From NCBI GenBank assembly GCA_024195585.1, contig SWBL01000197.1:29503-93502 (forward strand): 64,000 nt of DNA, read 5' to 3'. Below the pieces are notes generated by a model. It was not told the origin of the DNA. It saw nothing but the letters and a program-made list of their open reading frames with translations, and ran no database searches. Both the position numbers and the translations under genes were made by a program. Below, in pieces: positions 33,910-45,064 of this stretch (the stretch's first letter is position 1; each line of letters begins with the position of its first letter). Source of the DNA: Aureobasidium sp. EXF-3400 (taxonomy: Eukaryota > Ascomycota > Dothideomycetes > Dothideales > Saccotheciaceae).

Positions 33910-35598
33910 TCAATCTCTCTTCTTCTCGATCCTTGGGAGCGAGATCCAGAATAACCAGATGACAACCAGAAGTGCCAGTATAATGGGTTGGAGGACTTGC
34001 ACACCCTTCGCTTGTGCACTATCACCAATCAGTACCTATCTTTTGGGTTATCGCTTCTGCAGAACTTACACGACACCAGTAACGAAGGGGAAAATCGCAG
34101 CACCGCTGCCTCCGAAGGCCGCAGCGAAGCCAATACCACTGACATGTAAATGCTTAGGCAAAAGTTTAGTTGTAGCAACTACGGCAGCTGGAAACAATGG
34201 TCCTAGGAAAAAGCCTTGTAATGCGACTGCAACAGCAGAGACGTAGAATTGGGGCACTAGCCAGAAGAGAAGCTCGAGACCAGTAGCAATGGGGAGATAG
34301 ATGGCGATGGACAACTTCTCACCAATACATGGTGTTACGAAACCAAGCACCAGTCTGCCTACCGTGATACCGAGCCAGAAGCCAGTGGCAGTCATTCCAG
34401 AGGCGAAGGCACCGCCTTGACGTTCTCGAAGCATGAACGTAGTTATCCAACCGCCGAGCGCGACTTCGATACCGACATATCCTAGTAAGAACAAGGCACA
34501 CAGCCATGTAACTCGTGCACTGGGCATAGTCAACAAAGCCTCCTTCATTCGGTTACCTGACTTGTCTGTGGTTCTAGGATGGGCGGTACGGAACACCTCT
34601 CCAGTCTGGCCCCAAAAAGCCCAGAGGGAAGTAGCAACTTCCACGGCCGCAAACCCGATCTAGGACCGATGTCAGCTGAAGACTAAAGCGAATTGAGGCT
34701 GAAACATACCATAAAGTAGTACCACGTCCACCAAGGCTTATCAGCTTTGGTGATCAGCGATGTAGCTATTAGAGGAGCAATGGTTGCTCCCAAGCCATAG
34801 ACACCATGCAAAAAGCCCAGCACTTCATTGGCATTGGTCATTGCACCCATCCAGGCATTCCAGGCTGCATCTTCCAGTCCGTTTCCGAAGCCTGCGATTG
34901 CAAAGACTATGACCAAGACTGGATATGGTGGGTGGACCGCGATGACAATGTATGCTAATAGGTGGCATATCGGTCCAATGAAAGCCACACCTCTCTGTCC
35001 GAATCGAAGGTGTATAGTGTTGTTGAGTAAGGCCGAGGCGTTGTAGCCAATAAGAGGACTGAGGAAGATGAGTGAGACAATGGTATATGATAGGTTGTAG
35101 TGTGTTTCCAGCTAGCATAAGTCAGCTGTGATGGATATACTCGAGATGCAACAGTCAGGCCTACGTATGGAATGATCGCTCCATATGTGGCATCGTTCAT
35201 GCCTGCAAATAAGATTTGATTAGCAGATTTCTCATGTGCAGATGGTACGCATAGCAGTCGAAACGCCATCTGATAACCATTGATGTCTTACCCATGATAG
35301 CAAACCCCCAGAAGGCAGCAAACGTGCGCCACATATTTGCTTTTGGTACATTCCATCTCTCCAGAGCTTCATGAGAGGCAACGGTGGGAGAGGGTAGAGT
35401 TTCGTTCTGGTCATGCTGTTCACGATCCTCATCAGAATCAGCATGGCCGTGGCCAAGTCTTCTGCTTGACCCAGCGGGAAAGCGTTTCTCGGGTGCTGTT
35501 ATCGGAGAATGGATATCATCGAGTTCGATCGCAGAATGGACGGGATCGGGTTCCTTGACAGTGGTAAACGATCTTCTTGCGGTCCTTGTAGAAGACAT
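33910..35598 (-). CDS. MFS transporter of the fucose-permease-like/BSC6 type
   Basis: Five exons, 35598-35292, 35202-35165, 35111-34710, 34659-34070 and 34018-33910, give 481 residues; one exon is only 38 nt. A hydrophilic N-terminus of about 90 residues precedes some twelve hydrophobic segments. Family-like stretches are GMNDATYGAIIPYLE in TM1, GFGNGLEDAAWNAWMG, and a C-terminal half with GYVGIEVALGGWITTFML and GFFLGPLFPA. These recall fungal relatives of yeast BSC6 in the fucose permease (FHS) branch of the major facilitator superfamily. The substrate is unknown. It is a membrane transporter, probably plasma membrane. Its 3' end converges with the acidic-protein gene (257 bp). It diverges from the DUF1349 gene. 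Confidence 0.85.
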
Positions 35599-36139
35599 CT
35601 TTGGCTCGTATGACACTTTCAAATATCACAGGCGTCGTCCAGCATAGATAAGGAAGATATTTTGATCAAGCTCAATTCAAGGGAATATCAAGCCATTTGT
35701 TGAAGCTCGCCAAGTATAATTATATGAAATCTGATCAGCTGGCATCGTCTCTGTTCATGTAAAGGGCGTCATGAAGAAGGAATATCCTTGCACTTCGGTC
35801 CGACGACCTGGAAACTCAGTTCTCCAGGAAGGAGTGCATGGAGAAAATGTGGAGAAAATACCCGCTTCGGCAGGACGGACCGTGATACCGTCACCGTATC
35901 ACCGTAACTCCCAAGCATACCAAGCATTCAGGCGCAGGATTTCACGAGCATCGAGTTGGAGCATCAACCAGGATTACGTGAGTGTAGCTTTCTGCCGACG
36001 CCCTAGATTGGTCTGCAAGGTGTCCTCTACCTGAAAACGTCCATAAGTACTTCAGTGACTCTGGAAGCTACCTTGCATTGAACAACTACATCAGCCTTCT
36101 GTGTGTTCAGCATCAGTCTTCCTACCATCAAAGAACAAC
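35599..36139. promoter_or_regulatory. Divergent upstream region of the MFS and DUF1349 genes
   Basis: This is 541 bp between two head-to-head start codons. It must hold both promoters and leaders. No clear regulatory site was recognised. Confidence 0.4.
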
Positions 36140-36724
36140 ATGACCGACTCTTACCAATCATCTCACTATGATCACTCCATCCCGGACGTGAGCAAGCCAT
36201 TCGACTTGAGATGTCCCGACAACACAGACCTCTGGCGCATCCCCCCATCAACAGATCGCGGCAACACACCTCACATCTACCGCACAATTCCCGCATCAAA
36301 ATTCAAGTCGGCAAAAGTCACAGTCTCTGGCCCTTGGACCAAACTCTACGATCAAGGCGGACTCTGCATGATCATTGATATTCCCGGGGCTCAGCAGAAC
36401 AAATGGGTCAAGACTGGTATCGAGATGTTGAACGGCAAGCCTCGTGTATCTGTCGTTGGTACAGATACTTGGTCTGACTGGAGCTTGCACCCGGTGGTTG
36501 CAGCTGACAAAGTATCTGCCACCATTGAGATGGTCGTTCAGGATGACCACTTGTGGGTTTACCTGCTCGGCGATGATGGCGAGCGTCATCCTATGAGAGA
36601 GATCACCTGGTGGAATGCCTTGCCCAAGGATGCAGAGTGCAAAGTTGGTGTTTCTGCAGCCAGACCGGCTACTGATGGAGGTGAATTGGTTGTGCATTAT
36701 GAGAATTTGATCATCAGCGCATAG
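36140..36724 (+). CDS. DUF1349 / Ree1-like protein (concanavalin-like fold)
   Basis: A single exon encodes 194 residues. Motifs include FDLRCPDNTDLWRIPPSTDRGNTP at the N-terminus (written here only as its core LWRIPPSTDRG), VSGPWTKLYDQGGLCMII, KWVKTGIEMLNGKPRVS, TDTWSDWSLHP and REITWWNALP. Together they match the DUF1349 family, which has a beta-sandwich lectin-like fold. By family knowledge the yeast member Ree1 influences enolase and galactose metabolism, and bacterial members bind carbohydrate or are uncharacterised. No signal peptide is seen, so it is likely cytosolic. The start ATG at 36140 follows an A-rich context. It converges with SVF1 across 162 bp. Confidence 0.85.
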   Translation: MTDSYQSSHYDHSIPDVSKPFDLRCPDNTDLWRIPPSTDRGNTPHIYRTIPASKFKSAKVTVSGPWTKLYDQGGLCMIIDIPGAQQNKWVKTGIEMLNGKPRVSVVGTDTWSDWSLHPVVAADKVSATIEMVVQDDHLWVYLLGDDGERHPMREITWWNALPKDAECKVGVSAARPATDGGELVVHYENLIISA

Positions 36725-36886
36725 ACGTGCGTTTTGCGTCTCTGACAAGTGTCAAGTGGTATATATGTACACTTTTCCAAGTGCGGTTATTACAATAGTA
36801 TTAAACCCAAACAAGAATACTCCGAATCATCCCAGAAACTCCATAGGTGTTTAATGACTGATACATACAGGTCGTAGAGTTCACAA

Positions 36887-38224
36887 TCATGAGATGAAGG
36901 TGGCCTCGGTGAAGAGAGTACCGTCCTCGGTCTTCTCCTCACCGCCAATCTTGATCTTGATGGGGAGCTTGGGGCCATACTAAATTGTCAGTCAGCAAGT
37001 GTTCAAAACGTAATATTGCTCAATAGACTCACCTGGTAGATGTAGGGCTTGGTTCCGGCTGCACCAGCAACGATTTGCTTGACGAACTTGGGGACTTCAG
37101 CCATGACATCGACACGGTCAAGTCTCGTGCCGAGCGAACCCTCGACAAGAGCCTCGACAGCCTGACCATTGGCATCAGTGCCGTTCCACGAGAAGGAGAC
37201 AGCACCGGGCTCGGGCCAGCTGTTCTCGGGGTCACCCTTGATCTCGCTGTGCTTTGCACTATTTGAAGAACCTGCGCAGAGGATCTTGCCATCAGTAGCA
37301 ATACCACCAACGTTGACGACGGTCGAGCCGTATGAAGGAGGAGTGGTGTATTCCATCATGACGGCGGAGTAAGTGGGAGATTGGTAGTTGACGAAGTTCC
37401 ACTTGGCAGCTGTGGCAGTCAGTACGATGCACGAGGGGTGAAGTGTTCAGCTGACTTACCAGCATGGTGGGGCTTCATGCCCTGGAGAGCGTGGACAAAG
37501 AAACCTCTGCCCTTGACGTCGAGAGGACCAGAAGGAGTGATGATGTTACCCTCGACCTGGCAACGGGGCCAGAAGGCGTGTCTCATTGAGCCCCATGGCT
37601 TCTTGGGGTCGGTACCGAAGTTGGAGGTACCATCGTTGCCGACCACGAAACCGGGAGCGGTTTGAGTGAACTTGAGGTCGACGATGCTCTGCTTGTTGGT
37701 GTTGGACTTGATGTGGTATTCGTTGCCAGCCTCGTTGAGCTCGGTGGAGCAGCCCTTTGCGCGGAAGTTGAACTTGCCCTCGTCGAAGCTGTGGTTCTCA
37801 AGAGCGTCCGAGGACCACAGGTTGGGTGTCTTGGCGTCGGCGTAGAAGATCTTTGTGTTGAACTGAGTTGTGATTTTGATACCGCTACGACTTGTCAGAT
37901 GATGCAGAGGCCAGATGATGGGTGCAGACTCACGCAACATTGCTGTAGATGACCTGAACCATGCAGATGTGGCCGCTGTCGGTCATGAAGTACCAGGTCT
38001 GAGTCTCGACGCAGGTCGAGTCCATTGTGATCCACTTCATGTCATTCCTGGTCAACTCGGTGTAGGGCTTGGTCTTTGCCTGCTCGCTGACGGCCTGGAT
38101 AGCTGAGGGTCCATAGATGGGCTCTTGGGTGCCGGCGACATTGGCCAGCCTGAGCTACAGTCAGCGGCGGGCATTCCTGTCTTTGTTTCGGCGCAGCTTA
38201 CTGTTGTTTCGCCCAGTTCATCAT
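36887..38224 (-). CDS. SVF1: Survival factor 1 (Svf1-like)
   Basis: Five exons, 38224-38202, 38149-37934, 37884-37460, 37409-37033 and 36979-36887, encode 377 residues, the normal Svf1 length. Recognisable segments are [12 protein letters not shown] near the start, [48 protein letters not shown], and [12 protein letters not shown] with [13 protein letters not shown]. By family knowledge Svf1 is a lipocalin-like protein at Golgi and ER membranes that carries ceramide and protects against oxidative and cold stress. The amphipathic N-terminus (MMNWAKQQ...) fits a membrane anchor. The first coding exon is 23 nt. Two in-frame ATGs (38224 and 38221) are adjacent, so the start could be either. Confidence 0.93.
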
Positions 38225-39756
38225 CTTGGCGGTGAGTGTGTGAAGATGCGCGTGGTTGACAGAGAGCTATGTGTATGCGGATTATTCGAATGCTATGCGA
38301 TTAGATGGTGGTGAGTGGTGTGATGGTGTTGAAAGAATACAGACAGAGCAGCTCTTCTGCCCCTCGGGCGTCTAATCACAAGATTGTCGCTACAGCCCAA
38401 TTTGCAAAATGACGTCGGGAGATTGCACCGCGAGACTTTTTCAAAACTTATACCGGATGTTGATTTTGCATCTATTCATTGAGAAAACGCCCATAAGCTA
38501 TTACTATAGACTGATGCCAACCGCCATGTCTATCCGAGCATGCCTCCGACGCCGTGTGCCACGAGCTGTACATGTTTGTAACGTGCCCATCGAGGTGCTT
38601 TGAGCTTCGTGGCGGCGTGGAAGCACTTTCTACATGCTCTGGAGCGGACGACCATCGTTGACTTTCTGACGAGCTGCCATCGCTTTCTTCTGCCACCTGC
38701 TTGATTACAAAGTAATTACAGCAGCTAATAGCTAGGAGTGGAGCAGTGGACGGGTGCCTATATCACATGCTCGTCAAGATCACCGTGTGTACATATGTAC
38801 TAGTTCTAGCTTACCAGACCGCTTCAGTGTGAGCAAACAGCGAGCTCAAGCTAGCAGACTGCTCACACCTCCGTCATGTCGTGTTGTTGCCAGCTGCAGT
38901 TTCCTACTAGAGATGCGCAGGATCTTGACTGCAAGCTACGGCGAAGAAGAGCCGCAACTCACATTTACGAACAAGACCAGTGAGCGCCAACGACGGGTAG
39001 GCGCATCGTGGCCGCCGGGATCAAGATCTTGTATCTTGGATGCCTCGGCCAAGCCTGGTGATTAGGGAATGCCGGAGGGCAGACACTTCTCTGCGCTTTG
39101 CCGGCTGCCACCTTGACTAAAGAGATTATAATTGCGTGGCAGAAATTTTCTTCAAGATTGCTCGTTCGATACCTTGTTGGTTGTCCACACTCGAGAGGGC
39201 ATCCCGTATCCTGCCGAAACGTTCCCTCTTGCCTGCTCGTGGTTGAAGAAGAAACTGCTAAAATTTTGCCTTGGCCGTTTATGGTACTGAATCTGAGTCA
39301 AAATATGACGTTCACAACTTGGAAGCTTTCATCGCGCTGTTCCATCGTCCTTCTCCTCCTTCGCAAACAACTGCACTGTTCTTCAGGGCATTGGTGAAGA
39401 CATCCTCGTTACTGCATTTACAGCTATCCAATTCATATATATATCCATCGCTCGGGCCTGCCGTGAGCGTACATCCATCGACTACAAGGACTCCGTGTGG
39501 ACCCGTTTGATCATAAGCGGCGTCTCGTTTAGAGCAACGCAGCACGCGTTTTCCTCATTGGATCCCTCAGATCCCTTAGACTCGCATCTCTCACCTGCTC
39601 GAGTCCATAGAGACCAACCATCCCGACAATTGCAACCCGACCATCATTATTCTGTAATCCGATCAACAACGCCCATCAATACCAGAGGCTGTCACCTCCT
39701 TGCGTCTGAAACGTCATTGCCTTGCTGAGCCAGCACCGCGTCCAGCACTCTGAAGC
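38225..39756. other. 1.5 kb intergenic region between SVF1 and the Hal4-like kinase gene
   Basis: It holds the two divergent promoters and probably a long kinase 5' leader. Short open frames here are not protein-like. A short TATATATA stretch at about 39438-39445 is the only element of note. Confidence 0.45.
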
Positions 39757-41991
39757 ATGGCTTCTCAACGCGGAACAGACTCGCCATCGCAGGCTGACCA
39801 TTCCGTTCGCTTTAGCACACAGAACCAGGAAATCGACCCAGAACCCAGCTTGTCGCCCGTCCGCTCTCTTACCGGTCATGACGCACACAGGGAGATTCTG
39901 ACTCCAGAGGCAGAAGAGGAGCTGAGACAGCTCAAGACGACGCTTCAGAATGGTCTGCAATCCAAGCGCATGGAGCACTATTCATTCGAGCCTGTGTCTT
40001 TGCCAGGCTCTCAGCCAGTCTCCAGGGTATGTCTCATCTTACGCTGGCTCGTACAACTTCACTACTGACGCCCTGTCAACAGGTGCCTTCGGGGCAGTCC
40101 CACAGACGACCCGTGATGCCAGCAGGTTCCGCGCATCCCTCGCCTCGCCCGTCACCCCCAGCTTCAACCTTCCACTCTCCACCTCTTACTCCCTCGGCAT
40201 CTCGCTCTAGAGAAGGCAAGCCCGCCGCCAGCACAGCTGCTTCCGTATCTCAGCTGGCCAAAGCAAGAGCTGGCGGGGATATTGTAACTCCCCAAATGTC
40301 CGCCTCCGCCTCTCCTGTACCTGGCTCACGAGCTCCCACTTCCGACGAGACTGGTGTATCTGCACACCCCAGACAACAGCCTCGCTTCTCCCTGGGTCCT
40401 GCTGGTGACTCTGTGCCTCCATCGCGCGATCACAGCCCCAACGCCTCAGGCGCAAGTACTCCGACTGGTTCAGGAACCGTGACGCCTTCCGCTACGTATA
40501 CAAAGCCGTGGCCACAAGGCGACAAAGACGATCCATACGCACGAAGCAAGAGAGCACCCCCCACTCGTAATGTAGATTCCATCGACGCCCGCTTCCGATT
40601 TGGCAACAGAGACCCTCGCAAAGGACACAGCACATCCGGAACTTCGCTGGTTTCTCTTCCTGCAGTTGCAAACAGCTCGAGCTCAGCAAGTCTCAAGCCA
40701 TCTGATGCTGACAAAAGGACAAGCTTCTTTGGCGGCAAGAAACACGACCACCATGACGATACCGTCAAGAGCGACAAGTCCGCCTCTAAAGTCAGCCTGA
40801 AGCGCTTCTTCAAGATTGGCGACAAGAAAGACAAGAGTCGCGCAAACTCCCCCGTCAGAAGCGGATCTTCCACACCCTCCAGTCATTCCCAGAGTATACC
40901 TTTTGCCGATGATCATGGATTGGCTTCCAAGTATGGCAAATTCGGCAGAATCCTTGGCTCAGGAGCCGGTGGATCGGTCAGGCTCATGAAGAGAACTGCT
41001 GATGGCAAGACTTTCGCAGTCAAGCAGTTCCGCGCCCGCCATACATATGAAAGCGAGAGAGAATACAACAAGAAGGTCACGGCTGAGTTCTGTATTGGCT
41101 CGACCCTTCACCATGGCAACATTATCGAGACGATCGACATCATCCATGAGAAGGGCAACTGGTTCGAAGTTATGGAGTATGCTCCATTCGACCTCTTCGC
41201 AATCGTCATGACAGGCAAGATGTCACGCGATGAGATCACCTGCTGCACTTTGCAAATCCTCAGTGGTGTCCTGTATCTTCACAGCATGGGTTTGGCGCAT
41301 CGAGATCTGAAGCTTGATAACGTCGTGGTTAACGACCATGGCATTATGAAGATTATCGATTTCGGAAGTGCTACAGTCTTCAGATATCCTTTCGAGAACG
41401 ACATTGTATTGTCTACAGGTATGTCGTTATCTAGATTTCACAGGGAAAGCAAGCTAACTGTATTTAGGTGTGGTTGGTTCAGATCCCTACCTGGCTCCTG
41501 AGGTGTATGACAACTCACGTTACGACCCGCAACCCGCGGATATCTGGTCAATAGCAATCATTTTCTGCTGCATGTGTTTGCGTCGATTCCCCTGGAAGGC
41601 GCCAAGAATCTCGGACAACTCCTATAGGCTTTTCGTCTCACCTCCGGACCCTGGTCAAGATCAGCTCCTCGCCCAGTCTCGCCAATCTATCAGCAATGGA
41701 TCTGGAAAGACTGAGAACGGTGCTTCAACTTCGGGAGATCAAGCCAGCCAACAGATCAAGGGTCCCCTACGTTTGCTTCGCCTACTACCGCGTGATACTA
41801 GACACATCATCGGTCGTATGCTCGACCTCGATCCGCGCCGTCGTGCCACCATGGATGAGATCCTTGCCGATCCTTGGGTTCAGAATGCCTACGTGTGTAG
41901 GCAGGAAGAAGGAGGAGAGTGTTATCACGCTCCTGGCCATACCCACGTTTTGGAGCCTGGCGGTGCAGCTCAAGCCCCGCCTAAGAAGTAG
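39757..41991 (+). CDS. hal4: Ser/Thr protein kinase, Hal4/Sat4-like
   Basis: Exons 39757-40026, 40083-41418 and 41468-41991 (introns 56 and 49 nt) give 709 residues. The N-terminal 360 residues are Ser/Pro/Thr-rich and disordered, with a basic [14 protein letters not shown] stretch. The kinase domain starts at about 370 with [19 protein letters not shown] (Gly loop). It continues with FAVKQF (Lys near 400), [10 protein letters not shown] near 495, IDFGSA near 515 and LAPEVYD, and ends at about 690. The wording matches the fungal Hal4/Hal5/Npr1 group. By family knowledge these cytosolic kinases stabilise the Trk potassium transporter and nutrient permeases at the plasma membrane and give salt tolerance. 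A P-type cation ATPase lies 5 kb downstream, but there is no sign of co-regulation. Confidence 0.92.
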
Positions 41992-43143
41992 AGGATGGCG
42001 AGAGTCTCGACTAGGACGAGGAGTGGCATCGGAATTTGCTCCGAGCTATTTTGGGCTTTTGCGGTCTTTAGAGTAAAGATCTAGAGTAGAGTTGGACGTT
42101 AGTGAAGACTTTTGGCGTTTTGGGAGGTTGCTGCTGAATGCAAGATGTTGGGGCGCAAGCGACAGAGAATCAATGACATGGACGAATTGGATGAGACGAG
42201 TACACTCGAGTAATACTTTACATATTCCTGCCTACAGGCTGTTATCGCTACTTTCCCGCAGTGTACATTATTGGCGGCTACTTGACGTGAACTGAGTGTT
42301 ATCGCGCTGATGTGTAGAAGATGGATCATATTCGTCAGCCGCGTACACCGTACCTGATTGACTTTGTCCATTGAGCACCCGCCAACTTATCTACGGTATG
42401 CTGTCGTGCGTGCATATCTGCCTGGATTCCTCATGACTGCATGCGTCCGACGAGAAGTAGTCGGTCGGAAGCGGTCCGTCTGACAAGACCTTCCGTGAAG
42501 ACACGCGGCAACCAATCAGGTGGTAGCAGGTTGGAGATAGCAACAAGCTCCACAGAACCTTTAGCACGGATGATGGAGTTGTGGGAGAGGATCACGCTAC
42601 CGGCCACTATCTTTGCTCGAGAACGTCTTGGCGGAAAGTGAACCAGTCAAAAGAACAGCTCCTCGCACGTTGTTGAAGAGAATGAAGACTCCTTCTATGA
42701 AAGACAGCCAAAGGCCCGTGAGAAGGCTGTATAGTCGTAATAATTTGAGTAAAAGCCCACGTGCTCTGGCAAAACCAATGCGAAAATGGTGCCTCGAATG
42801 AGGCACCGCGTCTGCTTGGAAACCTTAAGAAGAGAGCTCCAGCTCGTCGACGGCCCTACACCTTTTTCGTCACCCTCACTTGCTGTCAAGGACCTGAGAA
42901 TCAAATCAGACGACCATTGCGACTTTACAATTACTGATCCTCAGTCTGTCAGTGTAGGAAACAAGATTCCGGGGTTTCGGACTTCTGCTGGTATGCATAA
43001 AGCTCAATGCACCGAGTCTGTTGTTATCTTCAACGTCTCGGGCTTTTCAGATTGTGCTCAGATCTGATGTTTTGTGCTTGTTAGCATTTTTCACTTCTCT
43101 TCGAAGCAACCTTCACCTGGGCGTATCGCCTCCACCTTCGCCA
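41992..43143. other. 1.15 kb intergenic region
   Basis: It contains the 3' UTR of the kinase gene and the upstream region of the membrane GNAT-like gene. No credible open frame or repeat was found. Confidence 0.45.
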
Positions 43144-43979
43144 ATGTCCACACCACCGAGTATGAGAGCAAGTGCCTCTTCGATCGGCCCGCCCTCTCCG
43201 TTACAAAACGCGATCGACAATGGGTCCGACGAAGTACCCGAGGGTCCTCTTGCAGGAATCCCAGATCTCAAGACCTACGTCACAGAAACAGAAGAGGAGA
43301 AATTGGCTGCGTTGAAGCTGGTCGCAGATGGTATCGCACAGACACGTCAGACAGCCAACCGCATTCTGATGTTCCACCCCGTCAACTTTGGCATCTTCCT
43401 TGCCTTCATAGCTTTCATCGCCCAATACCTTTACAGGACTCGCAACAATGACCTGGGCGTTGTCATTACCACCTCTTCTGGACTGGTCATGGCGGCTATG
43501 GTTACGGTCCGTCGCTACACCAATCCATACATTGCTCTTGCCGAAGAGACGCATATCAGCATGCTTGAAGATTCGGACGTCTTGGTCACAAAATTCGGTG
43601 ATGAGGTGATGGGAACGGTAATCATGGGGTGGGTTGACGGAGAGACAAAGGGCAAGAGACGCAAGTGGAGAGCCGAGATCAAGGGCTGGGCTGTAAGACT
43701 ACGATACCGCGGTAAGGGCGAAGGCATGGCTCTGCTCCAAGAAGCTGTCAATTTGGCCAAGAAGAAGGATGCTGATGGTATTTCGTTTGCGCCTGACCAT
43801 GCGAGTAAGTGCTTGACGACTCTCATACATCCAACACGTGCTAACAGCAGGCAGACTCAAAACGCATCCTGTGGGACTTCTACAACGGACCTTTCGATAA
43901 GCAAGAGAGGAAAGCAGAAGCAAAGTTGCAGGCAATGTGGAACAACAATGCAAAGACCACAAAATCTAAGAGAAGATGA
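43144..43979 (+). CDS. Membrane protein with GNAT-like acetyltransferase domain
   Basis: Exons 43144-43804 and 43855-43979 (50-nt intron with GCTAAC branch) give 261 residues. Two hydrophobic segments (FHPVNFGIFLAFIAFIAQYL and GVVITTSSGLVMAAMVTV) lie in the middle. A soluble part follows with KWRAEIKGWAVRLRYRGKGEG and MALLQEAVNLAKKK; the RYRGKGEG piece resembles the acetyl-CoA-binding R-x-x-G-x-G/A motif A of GNAT enzymes. A basic C-terminal tail (KTTKSKRR) could be an ER-type signal or lie on the cytosolic face. By family knowledge such fungal proteins resemble NAT8-type membrane acetyltransferases. The substrate is unknown and the acetyltransferase call is moderate. The start ATG at 43144 is the first in this frame. 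Confidence 0.75.
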
Positions 43980-45064
43980 GCACTTAGATCCCTCATTTTT
44001 TACTCTAATACTCGCTTCGTTTCTCGAAGCTATTCTTAAAGAACCTCATCACATTCTCTGGCTTCAAGATTGATTGACTGACTCGCGACTTCTTGTTCCG
44101 TCAGTAAACTGCCGAAGCACCTTGGTGGGAGAATCTATATGGTCCCTGTTCCACTTCGACCCACAAAGATCGAGGGGCAGCAATTGAGTTGGACAAGACT
44201 GTGCTCTGAGCACTTCTGCCGTTCACGACTCCCCTTGTTTGGATCGGACATGTTCTCATGGTCGAGACCATCGGCGGAGTGCAAAAACAACCGTTGCGAG
44301 TCTCACAATTCCGGACACCTTTGAGAAATTACCTTTGAGTAATATGCATACAGCTGTCCTTGCCGTGCACATCTTTAACTTGCTACGATCTTTGAACAAA
44401 GGACTGGTAGTAGTCAAGTCAACCTTGCAACCACTTACGTCGCTGGACAAAGCCATGAATGTGGCGCTTTCTCGTTGAAGAATGAATATGAGCTGAGAGC
44501 TCAACTATTTGCATGATATACGAGTCATCTATTCTGTATTTGAGGGCCAGGAAACTTTGGAGTAGATGGTGCTGTCTCCATGCAGGTGTTCCTTCCCAAA
44601 CAACGCTGCCACGCGAAAATTCACAGCCGACGCCGTTGTCAACCAACGCCTCTATCAACACAACGGTTTTACTGATAGGAAGCCTCGCCGTCACGAACGA
44701 TCTTTTCTCCAGCTATACGGAGTGGGGTCTTCTGTATTCTCTCAAGTCTGGCCAGAATCGCACTCGAGACAGCACGTATCGAGTCTCGGCTATTGGAAGG
44801 GAGTCGTGAACGTTGTAGTCGTTTGCTTTGTCTATCGATCTGGCAACGGTGCATATCGCCTTGGGCTCTGCCAGCTTTGTAGACCCTTCTGGGCTGACTA
44901 TGCTCAAGTTGAAGATATAACATCCATATCCTGTCGTTCTTTGTAATTCAGCAACAGCTCAGTACAACTCTCCTCGAAGACCCGTGGGTGACATCGCCTC
45001 GACTCGTTCCATTCGCTTGATCATACTATCATCTTATATACTTTAATCCTTAATATCGCCAATC
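43980..45064. other. 1.1 kb intergenic region
   Basis: This is the upstream region of the Ser-rich wall protein gene and the 3' end of the preceding gene. A TATATA-like stretch lies at 45035-45040, about 25 bp before the start codon. No gene was recognised. Confidence 0.45.

Noticed and set aside
34066..34644. The MFS fragment as a complete 192-residue gene
   Set aside because: It is exon 4 of a five-exon transporter whose other exons join in phase on both sides.
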